Shown one piece after another: positions 43,818 through 52,403 of a DNA stretch of 57,916 bases (positions are counted from its first letter, which is position 1; each line of letters begins with the position of its first letter). Below the pieces are notes generated by a model. It ran no database searches. It worked only from the letters and a program-made list of their open reading frames with translations, and was not told the DNA's origin. The position numbers and the translations under genes were made by a program. Source of the DNA: Dysgonomonas sp. BGC7 (GTDB taxonomy: Bacteria; Bacteroidota; Bacteroidia; Bacteroidales; Dysgonomonadaceae); contig NZ_CVRP01000022.1 of assembly GCF_001261735.1 (NCBI RefSeq), forward strand, positions 1-57,916, in the 5' to 3' direction.

Positions 43818-45336
43818 CTTCTTTATATGTTGAAGGTTTCTTTATCAGACTATTATTCAGCTCAAACCATTCATTCATCATATACATATCCAATAGATTG
43901 GGGCTCTCTCCATTCAGATATTTCTGTTTCATTTCATCTTTAGGTATCAGCCGGGTTGCCTCCTCATCCTTCTTTGTCTGTTTTTTTATCGCTTTACGTT
44001 CGAGCATAAACTGCTGACGAATAGTATTCTTTTCATCGTACATTTTATTCGCTACATGTTCAGATATATATGATTCACCCCGGGCGGCTCTTTCTCCCGA
44101 ATAGATATAACATTGAGTCTTCAGATTGGCAAACGTTCTATTATCACCCGTATCTATAGCCTTACCTCCATTGTGAAAAGGTATTGATCCTTGTATAAAT
44201 CCATTTTTTTCTCCTCCGATGAAGAAACCTACTCCATCGGCATCATACAGTATATTCGAGTTTCTTACTTTATGTTTTACCTTGAATCTGAGAAGAAGAT
44301 CTATTACATCCTTGCCGGTCGTCTTATCGTATATCTCTATATCCTCCAACCTATGACCTTCAAAAAATCCGGCTGCGAGTTTATCATTACCTTCTCCGGC
44401 AACGTCTACAACTATGCGCCGTTCTCCCCTACTGACGAATGAATTAGAGAATATATCACGAAACGCATAATAGTCATAGACATCGTTATCGCTTATTATA
44501 GGTTTCCAACTGCCTAATAATAGCCGGGCTTTTTCTTCTTCCGACAAAGAAGCCAGATTACCTAAATATTCAGGGTTGATACTCAACAATTCCACATTGT
44601 CATATATAGATCCTCCTATAAATGTTATAGATTTTATAAAGTTGTCATATGTAGCTAGTCCTTTAGAACTTTCAACCATCGGCTCTAAATAGTATCGAGC
44701 CTTCTCTATAACCTCATCTTTTGTATCACCCCAAATATAACTTTCTCCATCTCGCACAAAATATCTTACGATTCCTTTTCTTTCCGGTATTGGCAATCCC
44801 GTATTGGGATCTATCCACCAGCTTATTAATTCATATACCCAACTATCAGGATCAGGGTTGCATGTAGCGCGCACATAAGGTATTACTCCACACGTGGACC
44901 GGTTACGTGACAACATATAAAAAAACATCTTCTTACTAAAGTGTGTCAGCTCATCGAAGCCTATCATTGGTATCTCGGATCCTTGCCAGTCATATATATT
45001 TTTTTCATACTCCAGATGCGAAAATTTAAGTTTCGATCTATCTCCAAAATGCCATTCATAAGATGATTCTTTCGAACGGGCATCAAATACATAACTATAT
45101 AGTTTTTTAGAGGCATCCCACAACCCACCTTCACTTCTTATCTGAGGGGTTGTCCTTCTAAATATGACAGCTCCAAAGCCTTTTACATCTTTATGCCTCA
45201 ACGGCTCCAATAGCAGTGTAAATGTCTTACCCACTCCGGCAGCTCCACCGCCTATAACAATATCTGCTGGACTGGATAATGCCATCATCTGATACCCGTC
45301 TTGCGGACGTATCTTATTTATTCTTATTTCTGCCAT
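43810..45336 (-). CDS. Terminase large subunit
   Basis: The DNA-packaging motor. The start at 45336 (MAEIRINKIRPQDGYQM) is preferred over 45351. The N-terminal ATPase has Walker A GGGAAGVGKTFTLL and Walker B IPMIGFDELTHF. The C-terminal nuclease part includes the acidic segment VDVAGEGND near residue 310 and the conserved Asp in LYDADGVGF. It overlaps the small subunit gene by 23 nt. The length and motifs match HK97-type large terminases. Confidence 0.9.
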   Translation of the reverse strand: MAEIRINKIRPQDGYQMMALSSPADIVIGGGAAGVGKTFTLLLEPLRHKDVKGFGAVIFRRTTPQIRSEGGLWDASKKLYSYVFDARSKESSYEWHFGDRSKLKFSHLEYEKNIYDWQGSEIPMIGFDELTHFSKKMFFYMLSRNRSTCGVIPYVRATCNPDPDSWVYELISWWIDPNTGLPIPERKGIVRYFVRDGESYIWGDTKDEVIEKARYYLEPMVESSKGLATYDNFIKSITFIGGSIYDNVELLSINPEYLGNLASLSEEEKARLLLGSWKPIISDNDVYDYYAFRDIFSNSFVSRGERRIVVDVAGEGNDKLAAGFFEGHRLEDIEIYDKTTGKDVIDLLLRFKVKHKVRNSNILYDADGVGFFIGGEKNGFIQGSIPFHNGGKAIDTGDNRTFANLKTQCYIYSGERAARGESYISEHVANKMYDEKNTIRQQFMLERKAIKKQTKKDEEATRLIPKDEMKQKYLNGESPNLLDMYMMNEWFELNNSLIKKPSTYKEDE

Positions 45337-45835
45337 TATCGGGTAATTCAAATATGGTTAATTGACTTATTTCACCTGATATCTCCCTCTTTTCCGGCAT
45401 ATCATATCCTAGCATTTTACAGATACGTTCTATTGTCCAACTTTTACCATGAAGTTTTAATTCAATACCGTATTTACCTTTTTTAATACTTTCTATAGCC
45501 TTTACTTGCGTTTCCGATAAGTCGGAGAAGTTCTTGAATTTTATCCTGCCATTTTTAAAAGACAAATAGTCGGTTATTCTTGAATTTAAAATCGCTGATA
45601 GCTCTTCTAATATCCTTTCCTTGGTTATATCTGATTTACGCCGCAAATTATCCTGCAATTGTTTTATCCTTGTACTAATCTTGTACTCCTTTAGTAATCT
45701 GCTCGATCGTTCATTAATTGTTTCCGGCTTCATACTATCACATGAATATGCCTGCCTATATGCTTCACTGGCATTACCCATTTCTACATACAGATCACAA
45801 AATTTTTCTTGCTTTACAGTTAATTTTTCTAACAT
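45314..45835 (-). CDS. Terminase small subunit
   Basis: The 173-residue protein is the DNA-recognition subunit of the packaging enzyme. It starts with the TerS hallmark LTVKQEKFCDLYVEMGNASE, followed by AYRQAYSC. These features form the N-terminal HTH. Helical oligomerisation segments follow. It lies immediately upstream of the large subunit and is the first gene after the strong terminator at 45853-45892, so it probably heads the late operon. Confidence 0.9.
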   Translation of the reverse strand: MLEKLTVKQEKFCDLYVEMGNASEAYRQAYSCDSMKPETINERSSRLLKEYKISTRIKQLQDNLRRKSDITKERILEELSAILNSRITDYLSFKNGRIKFKNFSDLSETQVKAIESIKKGKYGIELKLHGKSWTIERICKMLGYDMPEKREISGEISQLTIFELPDNGRNKNK

Positions 45836-45846
45836 ACTTTCGAAAT

Positions 45847-45892
45847 AAAAAAGAGAGCCACCGATAACGTATTTACGCTATCAATGGCTCTC
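45847..45892 (-). terminator. Strong terminator between early and late regions
   Basis: On the minus strand GAGAGCCA pairs with TGGCTCTC and the inner GATAGCGTA/TACGTTATC arms pair with one mismatch, followed by six T residues. This long hairpin lies just upstream of the terminase small subunit and ends transcription coming from the early genes. Confidence 0.85.
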
Positions 45893-45918
45893 TGTATCTG
45901 CGATAACTGGAACTCTAT

Positions 45919-46089
45919 TTATTTGGCTTTCTTAGAAGCTCTAATTATTACGTCTTGCTTACACCGGGAACATTTAAAATTTAATTCTCCAACCGTATCC
46001 TCTGATATTTTAGCAAGTACTTTCCTGCAAAAAGGACATCTAACATCCTTAAATACACTCAAATATACTATTTTTTCTTCATTAATCAT
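45919..46089 (-). CDS. Com-like zinc-ribbon protein
   Basis: A 56-residue frame from the ATG at 46089 to TAA at 45919 encodes a compact zinc ribbon, with CPFC and CSRC pairs separated by 20 residues. It resembles the Com family of phage Mu, a small RNA-binding regulator that activates translation of the mom DNA-modification gene. The similarity is by pattern: RC-x2-C, KVLAK, and FKCSRC. It is the last gene before the strong terminator upstream of the terminases. The target here is unknown. Confidence 0.65.
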   Translation of the reverse strand: MINEEKIVYLSVFKDVRCPFCRKVLAKISEDTVGELNFKCSRCKQDVIIRASKKAK

Positions 46090-46115
46090 ATATATTGAAC
46101 TTATTCTTAGATATA

Positions 46116-46328
46116 CTACTCTTCCTGCCTTTTTCGGCTCTTATCTATGATAAGATTATCGTTTTCATCATATCGAAAACAATCAGGACAATAATACTTA
46201 TCTCCTTCTCTTATCCATTCGCCGTTATTTCTTACTGCATTGTCTGCCTCTTCTTGATCCGGATAAACCATGTAAAGATCATACTCTTCATAATCACATT
46301 CGCAATTATCACATGTACAGATATACAA
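46116..46328 (-). CDS. Small acidic cysteine-rich protein
   Basis: The 70-residue protein begins MYICTCDNCECDYEEYD and has further cysteines in YYCPDCFRY. The CxxC pairs suggest a zinc ribbon. Most of the rest is acidic. It lies in a run of small early genes of the prophage and its role is unknown. It starts at 46328 with no overlap. Confidence 0.6.
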   Translation of the reverse strand: MYICTCDNCECDYEEYDLYMVYPDQEEADNAVRNNGEWIREGDKYYCPDCFRYDENDNLIIDKSRKRQEE

Positions 46329-46373
46329 TTCGACTTTCTTTATTCCCTTATTATTTGCTATTTATCTTATTTA

Positions 46374-46640
46374 CTATTTTCTAAAATACCCTAGATAGCA
46401 TTGCGGATCAGATTCTAATGCGCCATTACATAAAGGGAGATTGTTTTGTTTGGCTATCTGATACAAATTGACTGACCTTGATAGCATTCTGTGATCTGCT
46501 ATATATCGCTTTCCAGATAAGGAACGATTCATTGTTACATCCCATAACCTTACTCCTCTTTTATCTTTATAGGTAAACTTAACTCTATACCAATGTCGAA
46601 TACCTGTCTTTATATTAAACCATTCATTTAATTTTTTCAT
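46374..46640 (-). CDS. Hypothetical early phage protein
   Basis: This 88-residue basic protein starts MKKLNEWFNIKTGIRHWYRV and ends in PQCYLGYFRK. The pattern of aromatic and basic residues suggests nucleic-acid contact, but no family is recognised. It is part of the early minus-strand gene run. Confidence 0.55.
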   Translation of the reverse strand: MKKLNEWFNIKTGIRHWYRVKFTYKDKRGVRLWDVTMNRSLSGKRYIADHRMLSRSVNLYQIAKQNNLPLCNGALESDPQCYLGYFRK

Positions 46641-46665
46641 TTCGATAATTACTATTTTTTGGCAG

Positions 46666-46899
46666 TTATTTATATTGATATATTTTTATAGTGTACATCA
46701 CGCCATCCTGTATTGTAAGAGACGGATATATCCACCATTGGCATTCGCCATATAGCTGCAAAAGCCGTTGAATCTTATTTATTGTTGATTCGTGAAAGAA
46801 TTTACCCTCAATGGCAATTACATCAGAATCTATACGCAATAGCAATTTTGATTCTTCAACTACTTTACCAAGTTTATCTATTAGATCATTGTATTTCAT
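46666..46899 (-). CDS. Hypothetical early phage protein
   Basis: This 77-residue protein starts MKYNDLIDKLGKVVEESKLL and ends in VMYTIKIYQYK. It appears to be a small alpha/beta protein without a recognised motif. It lies upstream of the 46374 gene on the minus strand, and the plus-strand membrane protein gene starts 41 nt beyond its 5' end. Confidence 0.55.
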   Translation of the reverse strand: MKYNDLIDKLGKVVEESKLLLRIDSDVIAIEGKFFHESTINKIQRLLQLYGECQWWIYPSLTIQDGVMYTIKIYQYK

Positions 46900-46928
46900 T
46901 TCTATTTAAAGTGATTTAATTATTTTAT

Positions 46929-46936
46929 TACTTTTG
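46929..46936 (+). promoter_or_regulatory. -7 element of the plus-strand membrane protein
   Basis: TACTTTTG matches the Bacteroidetes -7 consensus and ends 4 nt before the ATG at 46941. If used, the transcript would start at or next to the ATG. No clear -33 element is seen. Confidence 0.4.
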
Positions 46937-46940
46937 AGGT

Positions 46941-47135
46941 ATGGTTGAAACAGTAATAGCTCACTCAGTTCTTTTTTCTCCCCTTGTTGCGATACTATCG
47001 TTACTGTGCGCTGGTATAACTTGGCTGAATAGAAAGAAAAGAATAAGTATTTTTTTTGTTATACTATCTGTTGTTTTTATTACCATATCAATTTTATTCT
47101 ACACCTCTGACTTATGGTGGAATCCGCTAAAGTGA
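46941..47135 (+). CDS. Small two-helix membrane protein (possible cargo gene)
   Basis: This 64-residue protein has two membrane helices (SVLFSPLVAILSLLCAGITW and ISIFFVILSVVFITISILFY) separated by a basic RKKR loop. It is the only plus-strand gene in the early region and its 3' end overlaps the minus-strand neighbour by 37 nt. A -7 box lies directly before the ATG, which suggests independent expression, perhaps in the lysogen. Small two-helix phage proteins often block superinfection; here this is only a suggestion. Confidence 0.6.
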   Translation: MVETVIAHSVLFSPLVAILSLLCAGITWLNRKKRISIFFVILSVVFITISILFYTSDLWWNPLK

Positions 47136-47524
47136 TTGATTAATTCTTCGAGGGTGGCTTTGTGTATCAAACTCTTATCTCTAAAATTGTATATATCTCT
47201 CCACTTCGATATGTTTTCTTCATAACATAGAGTCCATTTCACCCCATCCGTAAACCACTGCATATAATCGCTATCATCCCTCATAGCTGTTACGGCTCGG
47301 AATAATTCATCATTACCAGTACAATCAATCAAATCAGGATATGCTTCTTTTACTTTTTCAATAGAACTAGTGTAAAACTGAGCGTATTGTGTAAGCTCGT
47401 CACTTGTTATTACTATGATAGGGGTTGGATGCTTTAATTGCAATTCATCTTTATATCCTAACTTCTCTAACCATTCTCTATTTTCAGGCGTGTTGTCGCC
47501 TATGCAACTGTATTTGAAATTCAT
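47099..47524 (-). CDS. Hypothetical early phage protein
   Basis: The 141-residue protein starts MNFKYSCIGDNTPENREWLE and is an alpha/beta protein with no recognised domain. Small proteins of this kind occur in Bacteroides prophage early regions, but I cannot name a family. Its 3' end overlaps the plus-strand membrane protein by 37 nt. Confidence 0.6.
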   Translation of the reverse strand: MNFKYSCIGDNTPENREWLEKLGYKDELQLKHPTPIIVITSDELTQYAQFYTSSIEKVKEAYPDLIDCTGNDELFRAVTAMRDDSDYMQWFTDGVKWTLCYEENISKWRDIYNFRDKSLIHKATLEELINHFSGFHHKSEV

Positions 47525-47526
47525 TG

Positions 47527-47739
47527 TTAATCGTATTTATAGTTTGGTTCTATTCTTATTCCAAAAGCCCACAGAAGCCATCCGCATTCAATAGAGAAGT
47601 CACTCCAATCTATCTTTGTAGGATTAGCTCTGACAACAATGTAAGGCAGTATGTTGAAGCATCTATCCCACCCACTATATCTAAAATGGAATCTTTTATT
47701 CCGTATATAGAAATACTTTGTTTTATTGTATTCTTTCAT
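47527..47739 (-). CDS. Hypothetical early phage protein
   Basis: The 70-residue protein (MKEYNKTKYFYIRNKRFHFR) is rich in aromatic and basic residues and ends in FGIRIEPNYKYD. It starts 6 nt from the stop of the next upstream gene and ends 2 nt before the downstream gene start. Family not recognised. Confidence 0.55.
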   Translation of the reverse strand: MKEYNKTKYFYIRNKRFHFRYSGWDRCFNILPYIVVRANPTKIDWSDFSIECGWLLWAFGIRIEPNYKYD

Positions 47740-47745
47740 CTTTCT

Positions 47746-48036
47746 TTATTTTGAGGTTAGTAATTCGGGGTTAATGATCTCGTTTACAAATTTTCCTGCC
47801 ATGATAGCAAGCCCTCTAGGAGAATATGACTTTTGGATAGTCCTCATATAAAGGACACCGTTATAAGCAAATCTTAAATATGATCTATTATTATCATACT
47901 CCGATGTACATTTCACAAATCCATATTTGCAAGTGTATAGCCCTGCACAGTATAATTTACCTTCTCGTGTTTCTCGGTCATATATATTAGACCAAGGCTT
48001 ACTTATCTTCATTGAACTATCATATATCTTTCTCAT
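47746..48036 (-). CDS. Hypothetical early phage protein
   Basis: The 96-residue protein begins MRKIYDSSMKISKPWSNIYD and contains two cysteines (YTCKYGFVKC) that may bind zinc. The rest is beta-rich (YLRFAYNGVLYMRTIQ). No family is recognised. It is in the run of small early genes. Confidence 0.55.
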   Translation of the reverse strand: MRKIYDSSMKISKPWSNIYDRETREGKLYCAGLYTCKYGFVKCTSEYDNNRSYLRFAYNGVLYMRTIQKSYSPRGLAIMAGKFVNEIINPELLTSK

Positions 48037-48053
48037 ATCATTCGTTATTACAA

Positions 48054-48326
48054 TTATAAATCTTCATAGTCATAGCCAAGTTCAGCAATTCGGGCACGCT
48101 TTTCTTTGATCTCTTTCTTATATTCCCTGCGTTGACCTTTCATGTGTTCGGCATCATTATCTAAATCATACTCTAAGTCTAATATTTCTTGATGCAAAGT
48201 GTCTACTTCGTTATCAACTTCATAGCATGATTCACAATAGAGCTTGTTTCTATCTGTTTCGGATTGTCGGGTACTATTTAATTCTACCCATTCTCCACAT
48301 TTGTCACATGGTACTGGCATTTCCAT
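48054..48326 (-). CDS. Small zinc-ribbon coiled-coil protein
   Basis: The 90-residue protein has an N-terminal zinc ribbon (CDKCGEW and CESC) and a charged C-terminal coiled coil (EILDLEYDLDNDAEHMKGQR and beyond). This layout suggests a nucleic-acid or protein adaptor, function unknown. Its start is 1 nt after the stop of the upstream gene. Confidence 0.6.
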   Translation of the reverse strand: MEMPVPCDKCGEWVELNSTRQSETDRNKLYCESCYEVDNEVDTLHQEILDLEYDLDNDAEHMKGQRREYKKEIKEKRARIAELGYDYEDL

Positions 48327-48327
48327 A

Positions 48328-48648
48328 TTATTCGTTATTAAATAGTTGTTTGGCTTTTTCAGAAGCTAAAATATACTTGCGTCTACACTCCAATGCCTCG
48401 AAGTAAGTTTCTGCTACACATGGGTCAATTACAACCGGGGCAAGTTCTACCAACTCTCTCAGCACCTCCTTGTACTGAGAGAGGGTGTCGGATTGGTCTG
48501 TGATGGCTTGAGTGTAGCCAGTCGTATAGTCATCAGCGGTATATCGTTTTAGCGTTTCAATTTCCAATGTCAATTTAACTTCATCTGGCAGACGCCAATT
48601 ATCATTAGCTCTCTGTTTCGCTTTCTCTTCTATATCTTTATCGTTCAT
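48328..48648 (-). CDS. Hypothetical early phage protein
   Basis: The 106-residue acidic protein begins MNDKDIEEKAKQRANDNWRL and is mostly helical. It has no recognised motif. It lies between the ASCH-domain gene and the zinc-ribbon gene on the same strand. Confidence 0.55.
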   Translation of the reverse strand: MNDKDIEEKAKQRANDNWRLPDEVKLTLEIETLKRYTADDYTTGYTQAITDQSDTLSQYKEVLRELVELAPVVIDPCVAETYFEALECRRKYILASEKAKQLFNNE

Positions 48649-48655
48649 GGCTGTG

Positions 48656-49267
48656 TTATTTAAAATTTCCGTTTATCATAATCTCTCTACAGTTCCAAAT
48701 ACCCAATTGTCCTTTTACATTAATGATAGGGTTCTCAAATAGTACAGGATTAGCCAGCACCCAATGATAATGATCTTTCAAGGCCCATGTAGATTTATTA
48801 TTCTCAACAATGTCTACAAGATCAACATGACCGATAATAGCAGAGTACATTGAATCTTTCTCGCTCAATAATGAGGTCACTATCGGGTTTTGTGATATAA
48901 TAGTTTCTTGTTCCTCTGTCAGCTGATAGGCTGAACGACCTTTTTTCCAAGCGCACGCATGAATATATATCCGGCCTCTGTAATCAGTTTTCCAAGCCCT
49001 ATTTTCAATATATTTTATTCCTAATACTTCCAATAGAGCAAAGGGCTGTTGAACGGATAAGGCTTGTACTTTTAGCGTTTGCTGGCCTCTGTATATATCA
49101 TCTGTTGAATATTTATATCCGATCTCAATTGCGGAGGCCGCTTCTTTACTGTCAAATGCCAGAATGTGATTAGGGGCACTTCCCCAATTACGGGATTCTA
49201 CCAACACATGCCACTTATTGCCAAACAAATGAGGTTCACCCATTACTTTTGTTACTGTTCGTATCAT
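48656..49267 (-). CDS. ASCH-domain protein
   Basis: The 203-residue protein has an ASCH-like domain from about residue 67 to the end: VQALSVQQPFALLEVLGIKY with the conserved IENRAWKTDYRGRIYIHA stretch and the closing KGQLGIWNC. ASCH domains bind RNA or modified nucleic acids and are frequent in phage genomes. The N-terminal 65 residues form a separate small beta-rich region. The ATG overlaps the HAD gene stop by 4 nt. Confidence 0.7.
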   Translation of the reverse strand: MIRTVTKVMGEPHLFGNKWHVLVESRNWGSAPNHILAFDSKEAASAIEIGYKYSTDDIYRGQQTLKVQALSVQQPFALLEVLGIKYIENRAWKTDYRGRIYIHACAWKKGRSAYQLTEEQETIISQNPIVTSLLSEKDSMYSAIIGHVDLVDIVENNKSTWALKDHYHWVLANPVLFENPIINVKGQLGIWNCREIMINGNFK

Positions 49268-49650
49268 TGCTCTAATTCTCCTATAATTTTAGTTTGATAA
49301 TATTCTTTCTCTATTTTACATACATATTCATATATCACGGGCCACGATGGGAGGCCGCCTACCTGCTTGTCATCTATATACAGATGTGCATAAACTTTGC
49401 GGGTTGAGCCTCCATATTTAGCATTATTTTCAGGCTCGTGATCGTTTACCCTGTCAAACGGGATATTATTCTCTAAAAGCCAATTTATCGCATCTGTCAA
49501 TCTATCTCCGTTTCTGCATGTCCATATTATAAGATAGTGTCCTTTATCTTTTAATTGCTGCATTACATATATCGAATTGGGAAAAGGGTTTCCTATATCC
49601 GGATAAACACCATCGTGCAACGTTCCATCAAAATCTACTGCTATAATCAT
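49264..49650 (-). CDS. HAD-superfamily phosphatase
   Basis: The 128-residue protein begins MIIAVDFDGTLHDG, the DxDGT motif with the catalytic Asp of HAD phosphatases. LIIWTCRNG supplies motif II with the Thr/Arg pair, and YIDDKQVGG supplies the acidic motif IV. Small HAD proteins of this type (BT0820-like) occur in Bacteroides phages. The substrate is unknown; nucleotide handling is possible. Its stop overlaps the ASCH gene by 4 nt. Confidence 0.75.
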   Translation of the reverse strand: MIIAVDFDGTLHDGVYPDIGNPFPNSIYVMQQLKDKGHYLIIWTCRNGDRLTDAINWLLENNIPFDRVNDHEPENNAKYGGSTRKVYAHLYIDDKQVGGLPSWPVIYEYVCKIEKEYYQTKIIGELEQ

Positions 49651-49656
49651 TGTCCT

Positions 49657-51237
49657 TTATTGTTCTGTTACTTGTTTAAATTCTTCTATAAACATGAATG
49701 AGAGTATATGAACTATTACATCAACCGTCCATCCGTTACCACACATCTTGTAAATTTGAGTGTCTGACACTATCCATTCGTACCAATCAGGAATAGTTTG
49801 AAGGCGTGATACTTCTTTTGGGGTTAATCGGCGTATTCGATCTTTCGTACTTATATTATTTCTACCTCCAAGCTCAGCCGTTAGAGCCGGCATTATTCCA
49901 TAATCAGCATAGATTCTATTTTGTTGATATGGCTGTTTACCCCCGCTTTCTGTAGATGTATTTAATTGGATTACATGATTATTATGCTCCCAACTGTTTT
50001 TTGTTAGAGTAGGTGTTTTGTCTTTATGCATGCCACCTTTATTAAATCCTCTTCCGAGTTGTATAATCAGGTTATCTTTTTGAACACTGGTCAATGTATT
50101 TGTTTTACCATATTCACGGGGTTCTAAGCTTTGGATGTTCTTCCTTTGCTCCTTAATATCCCCAGCTTCATAGGCTTTTCTTATTTGTTTACCATATTCG
50201 GTACGTTTCGGGGCTAGGCACGCAACACAAATTAAATCCATATCGGAGTGATTACCTGCCGAATGCGCACCTGCCGTAAAACAGGATGCTTTGGATTGGT
50301 CTTTCTTTGGATTACCCTGTTTGTCTAACTTTATGAACTGAAAATTATATTTTTTATCAAGACATCTTCCTGTTGGACTCCGTTGTGTTGGGGCTTTTCC
50401 GTTTACTGAAATAAATGTAGTCCCCGAATCAATAGACATTTGTCCTGAATTATTTTTAGTGTTTAATGTTCCCGTTTTATCCGGATCAATTGCAGGCTTC
50501 GAATATTGTTTCCTATTTATCCGATCAACAACCGATTGAGAAATATAATACTTCTCATCTACATTCTTTTCCAAAATATCACGTAATAAAATACCTCTAT
50601 CCTTTGGCTGTGATATATCAGAATGTATTTCTCCAAATATTCCTACTTGCTTGGTTCTGATATTCGTCCAGTACCAACGGTTACGATTCTGAGCCGATAC
50701 AAGGTTGCTGTTAATGTTGACAGGGAACACTCCGCAATAGTCAGATATAACTCTCATATGAGATCGTTTCATATCTACATTTTCAAGCAAAAATTTCACA
50801 TTTGGATTTATCCTTTTTATATGATTTAATATTTTAATAAACTCAAAAAACAATTTGCTTCTGGGATCATTAAAGGCTAACTGTTTTCCTGCATAGCTAA
50901 AACCCTGACAAGGTGATCCCGCTAATACAAGATTTATACTACTCCAGTCTATTTTATATATTTGTCTAAATCTTTCTTTTGTCCTTTCACTAATCCATTT
51001 CGATTGGTAGAATCTATTAACCGTATTTTCTTTCCAAGTCATAGCATATCTCAAAAGAACTACATTCCCCATCTGTATAGTATCAGGAAAGTTATGTTGT
51101 GTCTGTTGTATAGCAAACTTATCTATCTCGGATGCGTAATAGTTCAGAATCTTTACTCCGAGTTGGCGTAAAGCGATCTGACCGCAGCTCATACCGTCAA
51201 AGAGACTCAATACATTTATTCCTTCGTTCTTTCTCAT
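49657..51237 (-). CDS. DNA (cytosine-5-)-methyltransferase
   Basis: The enzyme methylates cytosine C5 in DNA. The start at 51237 (MRKNEGINVLSLFDG) is preferred to a TTG at 51303. Motif I is LSLFDGMSCGQIAL, motif IV is GSPCQGFS with the catalytic Cys, motif VI is LLENVD, and motifs IX and X (RRLTPKEVSRLQTIPDW and MCGNGWTVDVIV) close the C-terminus. The long middle (about residues 220-440) is the target recognition region. No cognate restriction enzyme is seen, so it probably protects phage DNA or is regulatory. The wording resembles phage-borne members rather than Dcm. Confidence 0.85.
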   Translation of the reverse strand: MRKNEGINVLSLFDGMSCGQIALRQLGVKILNYYASEIDKFAIQQTQHNFPDTIQMGNVVLLRYAMTWKENTVNRFYQSKWISERTKERFRQIYKIDWSSINLVLAGSPCQGFSYAGKQLAFNDPRSKLFFEFIKILNHIKRINPNVKFLLENVDMKRSHMRVISDYCGVFPVNINSNLVSAQNRNRWYWTNIRTKQVGIFGEIHSDISQPKDRGILLRDILEKNVDEKYYISQSVVDRINRKQYSKPAIDPDKTGTLNTKNNSGQMSIDSGTTFISVNGKAPTQRSPTGRCLDKKYNFQFIKLDKQGNPKKDQSKASCFTAGAHSAGNHSDMDLICVACLAPKRTEYGKQIRKAYEAGDIKEQRKNIQSLEPREYGKTNTLTSVQKDNLIIQLGRGFNKGGMHKDKTPTLTKNSWEHNNHVIQLNTSTESGGKQPYQQNRIYADYGIMPALTAELGGRNNISTKDRIRRLTPKEVSRLQTIPDWYEWIVSDTQIYKMCGNGWTVDVIVHILSFMFIEEFKQVTEQ

Positions 51238-51425
51238 ATTCTCTTTTTTTTGATTTCCCTTTTGGAAGCCTATCGGCTTACCCTTTCGGGAAATATACGA
51301 CAAGCAACCGGAATATTACGGCATGTATATAAGTCGCCGTATGAGTTATACTTTTATACTCATTTATGCCTTTTCGTATTCTATTTGCATCGTAATTCAT
51401 TGATAACTAACCTTTCTTGTTTTTA

Positions 51426-52403
51426 CTATTTTGTGCTGTAATCATCATTCTCTATAATTGTCTGGCAATCTGCCATTAATTGCCTGAACTCCAATTCCTC
51501 ATCACTCTTTATATAGCGAATTTCTTTTTTCAGGACATTCCATTCGTTTGTTACAAACTCCCGGATGTTTCGATACTCCCAATCTGTTAGCACACGTCTA
51601 TCATGCTTCTCTTTGGCTTGACGCAATACAATATCAGGGCCTTTGTTCATTATCTCGATACATAGCTGTTGACGGGCGCGCCCTGTTCCTTTAGGAGTAA
51701 TGATGTCTTTCTCAAACTGTATTGTTCTCCAATCGCGGAAGAATGTATTTACCATCTTTCGGAGATTATCAGGCGAAAAGAAATCGTTAACAAAACATTT
51801 ATCTTGTCGCCTGAATACTGTTTCTATCCGCAATATATTTCCTTCCGGTATCAGCTTACTTTTACGATCCTTCATCTCAAATACTTTATCATATACTTTA
51901 AAGTATTTTCGGAAATCTTTATGAAAAAGAGTTGTTATTGTTCGCTTGTCTTTATAGCGGGCATTTACAAAGAATGGCTTTAAATTTCCCTCCGGACCTA
52001 TACTTCTCATTTTATCCATATAGGCCCTACAATCTTTCGATACATTCAGGTTTATTCCCACTTCATAATTATACACCCTAGTACCTTCCGCAACAATACC
52101 TTTGTCAAATAATAGCCTCTCTATAGTCCCTTTTGCCTCGGACATCGTAAATAGATCGAAGTTATTCCGGCCGTTATTCGTTATGTCATTTCGGTACTTA
52201 TGCAAACTTCCCTCTAGCTTTAGGCGGCCATTTGTTTCTATCCTGATAAACAGACCGTTCTGCTGCTTTAAATTCTTAGTACCTATGTTGTCATAAAAAA
52301 CAACTCCATCCTTCGAATTTGTTTGTAAACCGTTACGCCAAACAATATTGAATATCTCCTCATCGCTCAATGACGGCTTTACCAATGTGATAAGGTCTAT
52401 CAT
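51426..52403 (-). CDS. Possible gene II/X-type replication protein
   Basis: The 325-residue protein starts at 52403 (MIDLITLVKPSLSDEE); its ATG overlaps the HTH gene stop (ATGA). Segments such as FIRIETNGRLKLEGSLHKY, KYFKVYDKVFEMKDR and NILRIETVFRR resemble the gene II/X replication-initiation family found in filamentous phages and small replicons. The resemblance is by eye and no HUH motif could be confirmed. If correct it would be a rolling-circle type initiator inside a dsDNA prophage. Otherwise it is an unknown early gene. Confidence 0.5.
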   Translation of the reverse strand: MIDLITLVKPSLSDEEIFNIVWRNGLQTNSKDGVVFYDNIGTKNLKQQNGLFIRIETNGRLKLEGSLHKYRNDITNNGRNNFDLFTMSEAKGTIERLLFDKGIVAEGTRVYNYEVGINLNVSKDCRAYMDKMRSIGPEGNLKPFFVNARYKDKRTITTLFHKDFRKYFKVYDKVFEMKDRKSKLIPEGNILRIETVFRRQDKCFVNDFFSPDNLRKMVNTFFRDWRTIQFEKDIITPKGTGRARQQLCIEIMNKGPDIVLRQAKEKHDRRVLTDWEYRNIREFVTNEWNVLKKEIRYIKSDEELEFRQLMADCQTIIENDDYSTK

